Below are positions 62,393 to 64,000 of a stretch of 64,000 nucleotides of DNA, piece after piece. The notes beneath the pieces are model-generated. The model did no database searches. It was not told the origin of the DNA and was given only the letters and a program-made list of their open reading frames with translations. Each line of letters starts with the position of its first letter. Position 1 is the stretch's first letter. The DNA is from Modestobacter versicolor (GTDB lineage Bacteria > Actinomycetota > Actinomycetes > Mycobacteriales > Geodermatophilaceae): NCBI RefSeq assembly GCF_014195485.1, contig NZ_JACIBU010000001.1, forward strand, positions 1,488,001 to 1,552,000, written 5' to 3'. The position numbers and the translations under genes were made by a program.

Positions 62393-62728
62393 ATGTCCGA
62401 GCGCACCGACCTCCCCGTGCCCGACTACGACCACCTGCCCGTGGGCAGCCTCACCTCGCGCATCCGCACCCTGGACGCCGACGACCTGCAGACCCTGCTG
62501 AGCTACGAGAAGGCGCACGCCAACCGGATCCAGGTGGTGCAGGCGATGACCCATCGGCTGGACGAGCTGAAGTCCGGCGCCCAGCCCTCCGGCGGCGACC
62601 CGGCGGCGGCCCAGCCCGAGCACGCCGCCGCCCCGGCCGGTGGCTCCCAGGTCTCCGAGGCGACGTCCGGTCCCCCGGTGAACCCGCCGTCGCACGGCGA
62701 CCCGACCAACCCGGCCCAGCCCCGCTGA
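62393..62728 (+). CDS. DUF8129-like small protein, 111 aa
   Basis: The N-terminal half (YDHLPVGSLTSRIRTLDADDLQTLLSYEKAHANRIQVVQAMTHRLDEL) is a helical domain I associate with DUF8129; the C-terminal half is disordered, rich in Ala, Pro, Gly and Ser. Function unknown; it is usually found with stress-type genes. ATG 62393 follows GGAAGGAG. Divergent from baeRF2 through the paired promoters at 62298-62353. A hairpin at 62735-62766 ends it. Confidence 0.8.
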   Translation: MSERTDLPVPDYDHLPVGSLTSRIRTLDADDLQTLLSYEKAHANRIQVVQAMTHRLDELKSGAQPSGGDPAAAQPEHAAAPAGGSQVSEATSGPPVNPPSHGDPTNPAQPR

Positions 62729-62734
62729 GCCCTC

Positions 62735-62766
62735 GGGTGCGCGCCCGGCCTGCCGGACGCGCACCC
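62735..62766. terminator. Hairpin between convergent genes
   Basis: GGGTGCGCG (62735-62743) and CGCGCACCC (62758-62766) pair perfectly, with an inner CCGGC/GCCGG helix. Lies 6 bases after the stop at 62728 and just before the YkvA stop. Confidence 0.8.
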
Positions 62767-62776
62767 GCCGGCCGGG

Positions 62777-63181
62777 TCAGCGGCGGACCGCTCCGCCGAG
62801 CAGCCGCTCGACCAGCCGCTGGTGGCCCGGCCACGCCGCCAGCACCACCTCGCGGGGCACCTGCCGGGCGGCGTAGCGCAGCGCGAGCGCCACCACCACG
62901 ACGTCGTCCAGCGGCCCGATGACCGGCAGGAACTCCGGGATCAGGTCGATCGGCGAGAGCACCCACAGCCCGGCCACCAGCAGCGCCAGCCGGGCCCGCC
63001 GCGGCACGTCGGGGTGCCGGCGCAACCGGCGGACGGTGGTGACGCAGGCCGGCAGGAACCGGGCGAGCTCCCGGGCGGTGCCCGGCGGCAGCCGGCGCGC
63101 CAGCAGCACCAGCACCGCCCAGCTGAGCAGCACCACGGCGAAGCCGGCACCGACGAGGGTCAGCCAGCGCCGCGCGTCCAC
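62777..63181 (-). CDS. YkvA family (DUF1232) membrane protein
   Basis: A 134-residue protein with an N-terminal helix (LVGAGFAVVLLSWAVLVLLA) and the DUF1232 domain (ARLALLVAGLWVLSPIDLIPEFLPVIGPLDDVVVVALALRY). YkvA-type proteins are of unknown function, and SPIDLIPEFLP is their hallmark. GTG at 63181 follows GGAGG 8 bases away. It is convergent with the DUF8129-like gene and divergent from the truncated membrane protein. Confidence 0.88.
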   Translation of the reverse strand: MDARRWLTLVGAGFAVVLLSWAVLVLLARRLPPGTARELARFLPACVTTVRRLRRHPDVPRRARLALLVAGLWVLSPIDLIPEFLPVIGPLDDVVVVALALRYAARQVPREVVLAAWPGHQRLVERLLGGAVRR

Positions 63182-63235
63182 CGGCTCATCCTCCCCGACC
63201 CGGCCGCCCGAACGGGTGAGCCGCGGTGCGATCCG

Positions 63236-63264
63236 CTCCACCGCGGCGGCGGACCGGCCGATGA
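63236..63264 (+). promoter_or_regulatory. Possible FliA-like promoter
   Basis: CTCCA (63236-63240), 16 bases, GCCGATGA (63257-63264). The -10 is identical to the one at 41037-41044; the -35 has one change. The start would be near ATG 63272, a leaderless mRNA. Confidence 0.35.
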
Positions 63265-63271
63265 CCGGTCC

Positions 63272-64000
63272 ATGCCGGTACTGCCGCGGTTCCTCCCCGG
63301 GGCGCCGAGGTGGGCCCTCGCCCTCCCCCTCGTCGCCCTCCTCGCGGCGCCCAGCGCCCTGGCCGCCCGGCCCGGTTCCGCGACGCCCCCGCTGGCCGCG
63401 CTGGCCGGCGGTGCGCTCGCCGCGGGCGGGCTGGCCGTCGTGCTGGTCTGGCGGGTGCGCACGGTGCCCGGTGAGCGGTCCCTCTGGGCGCGGATGGCCG
63501 TCGCCGGCCTGGTCGCGCCCGCCGCGCTGCTGCTCGCCGACGTGCTGCTGGCCCTGCCGGTGCCGGCTGCCGTGGTGGCCACCCCGCTGCTGTGGGCGCC
63601 GGTCGTCGCGTTCCCCTTCGCCTACGGCGGGCTGGTGCGGTGGAACCGGTACAGCACCAGCCTCGCCGACCCCAACGACGTGCTCAACGGGTCGGCCGCG
63701 GTGCTCGCCGTCGTCGCCGTCCTGGGCACGGTGGTCGAGCACACCGGCGGCCGGCTGGCCGACCTCCCGTGGTGGCGGCTGCAGCCGCTGCTCGCCCAGG
63801 ACGCCGCGCTGTTCGTCGTCGCCGGCACCGCGCTGTCGATGGTGTTCCTCGGGGCCATGTGGCGCGACCCGCGGACCTGGCTGGTCCTCGGCGCGTTCGT
63901 GGTCCAGCTGTCCGGGGCTGCGGCGACGACGCTGGCCGGTGGCGAGCCGGTCGGCTGGACCGCGCTGGCCGGCGCGGTCGGTGCCTGCTGCCTCGGGCTG
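63272..64000 (+). CDS. Multi-helix membrane protein, 5-prime part
   Basis: Open from ATG 63272 to the window end, 243 residues, at least seven hydrophobic helices (WALALPLVALLAAPSALAA, VAGLVAPAALLLADVLLAL, FVVQLSGAAATTLAGG and others) with no soluble domain visible. The layout could be the sensor half of a bifunctional GGDEF-EAL protein, but nothing seen proves it. No ribosome site; the FliA-like motif upstream would fit a leaderless start. Confidence 0.6.
   Translation, partial: MPVLPRFLPGAPRWALALPLVALLAAPSALAARPGSATPPLAALAGGALAAGGLAVVLVWRVRTVPGERSLWARMAVAGLVAPAALLLADVLLALPVPAAVVATPLLWAPVVAFPFAYGGLVRWNRYSTSLADPNDVLNGSAAVLAVVAVLGTVVEHTGGRLADLPWWRLQPLLAQDAALFVVAGTALSMVFLGAMWRDPRTWLVLGAFVVQLSGAAATTLAGGEPVGWTALAGAVGACCLGL

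Overview
This 64-kb window is a stretch of core chromosome from a very GC-rich actinobacterium. Gene content points to Frankineae-type actinomycetes, most likely Geodermatophilaceae (Blastococcus, Modestobacter or Geodermatophilus). This assignment rests on recognising actinobacterial families (DUF3043, DUF4191, DUF3618/DUF4235, F420-linked oxidoreductases, the glnA-glnE-glnA2 group) and not on any database search. I saw no rRNA, tRNA, transposase, prophage, CRISPR array or restriction/defence system.

Layout. 1-6.9 kb: end of a DUF3043 protein, an aldo/keto reductase, a DUF3618-DUF4235-BrkB envelope/stress operon, gcvT and pepA. 7-15.9 kb: lpdA-sucB (2-oxoacid dehydrogenase subunits), a TIGR01777 epimerase, a membrane Ser/Thr kinase, an FAD oxidoreductase, peptidase E and lipB. 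15.9-21.2 kb: leuS with a leucine-rich leader peptide and terminator, then a CDP-glycerol-type transferase with a nucleotidyltransferase. 21.2-27.6 kb: an F420/LLM oxidoreductase, an Ala-rich coiled-coil membrane protein, lipA, DUF4191, a small membrane protein, an XRE regulator and an RDD protein. 27.7-30.3 kb: glnA behind a GlnR-type operator, and a DUF4349 lipoprotein. 30.3-38 kb: cstA with its DUF466 partner, divergent from a complete branched-chain-amino-acid-type ABC operon (livFGHMK). 38-44.9 kb: MFS exporter, glycosyltransferase, a soluble GAF-GAF chemoreceptor behind a FliA-like promoter, a haem-oxygenase-fold iron enzyme, a CDGSH protein and a PaiB-like flavoprotein. 44.9-55.1 kb: glnE, a glutamine amidotransferase, glnA2, an L,D-transpeptidase, nadE-panB and npdG. 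55.2-64 kb: a frameshifted GGDEF protein, an M24 peptidase, a K+ channel, a LacI regulator, and a cluster of small stress-type proteins (ChaB-like, DUF2795, baeRF2, DUF8129-like, YkvA). A truncated membrane protein runs off the right edge.

How the genes work together. lpdA, sucB, lipB and lipA make and use lipoyl groups, and GcvT works beside the lipoylated glycine cleavage H protein. glnA, glnE and glnA2 form a nitrogen-assimilation module. The LLM oxidoreductase and NpdG imply coenzyme F420 chemistry. The most informative signals are regulatory: a Leu-codon attenuator ahead of leuS; a GlnR box ahead of glnA; a CRP-like site between cstA and liv; FliA-like promoters; a perfectly divergent pair of SigB/SigF-like promoters; and about seventeen genes whose -10 hexamer lies 6-7 bases ahead of the start codon, implying leaderless mRNAs. 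I found no clearly unprecedented multi-gene system. The strongest candidates for new description are the cis-regulatory elements, two intergenic repeat families, and the iron-enzyme/CDGSH pair.
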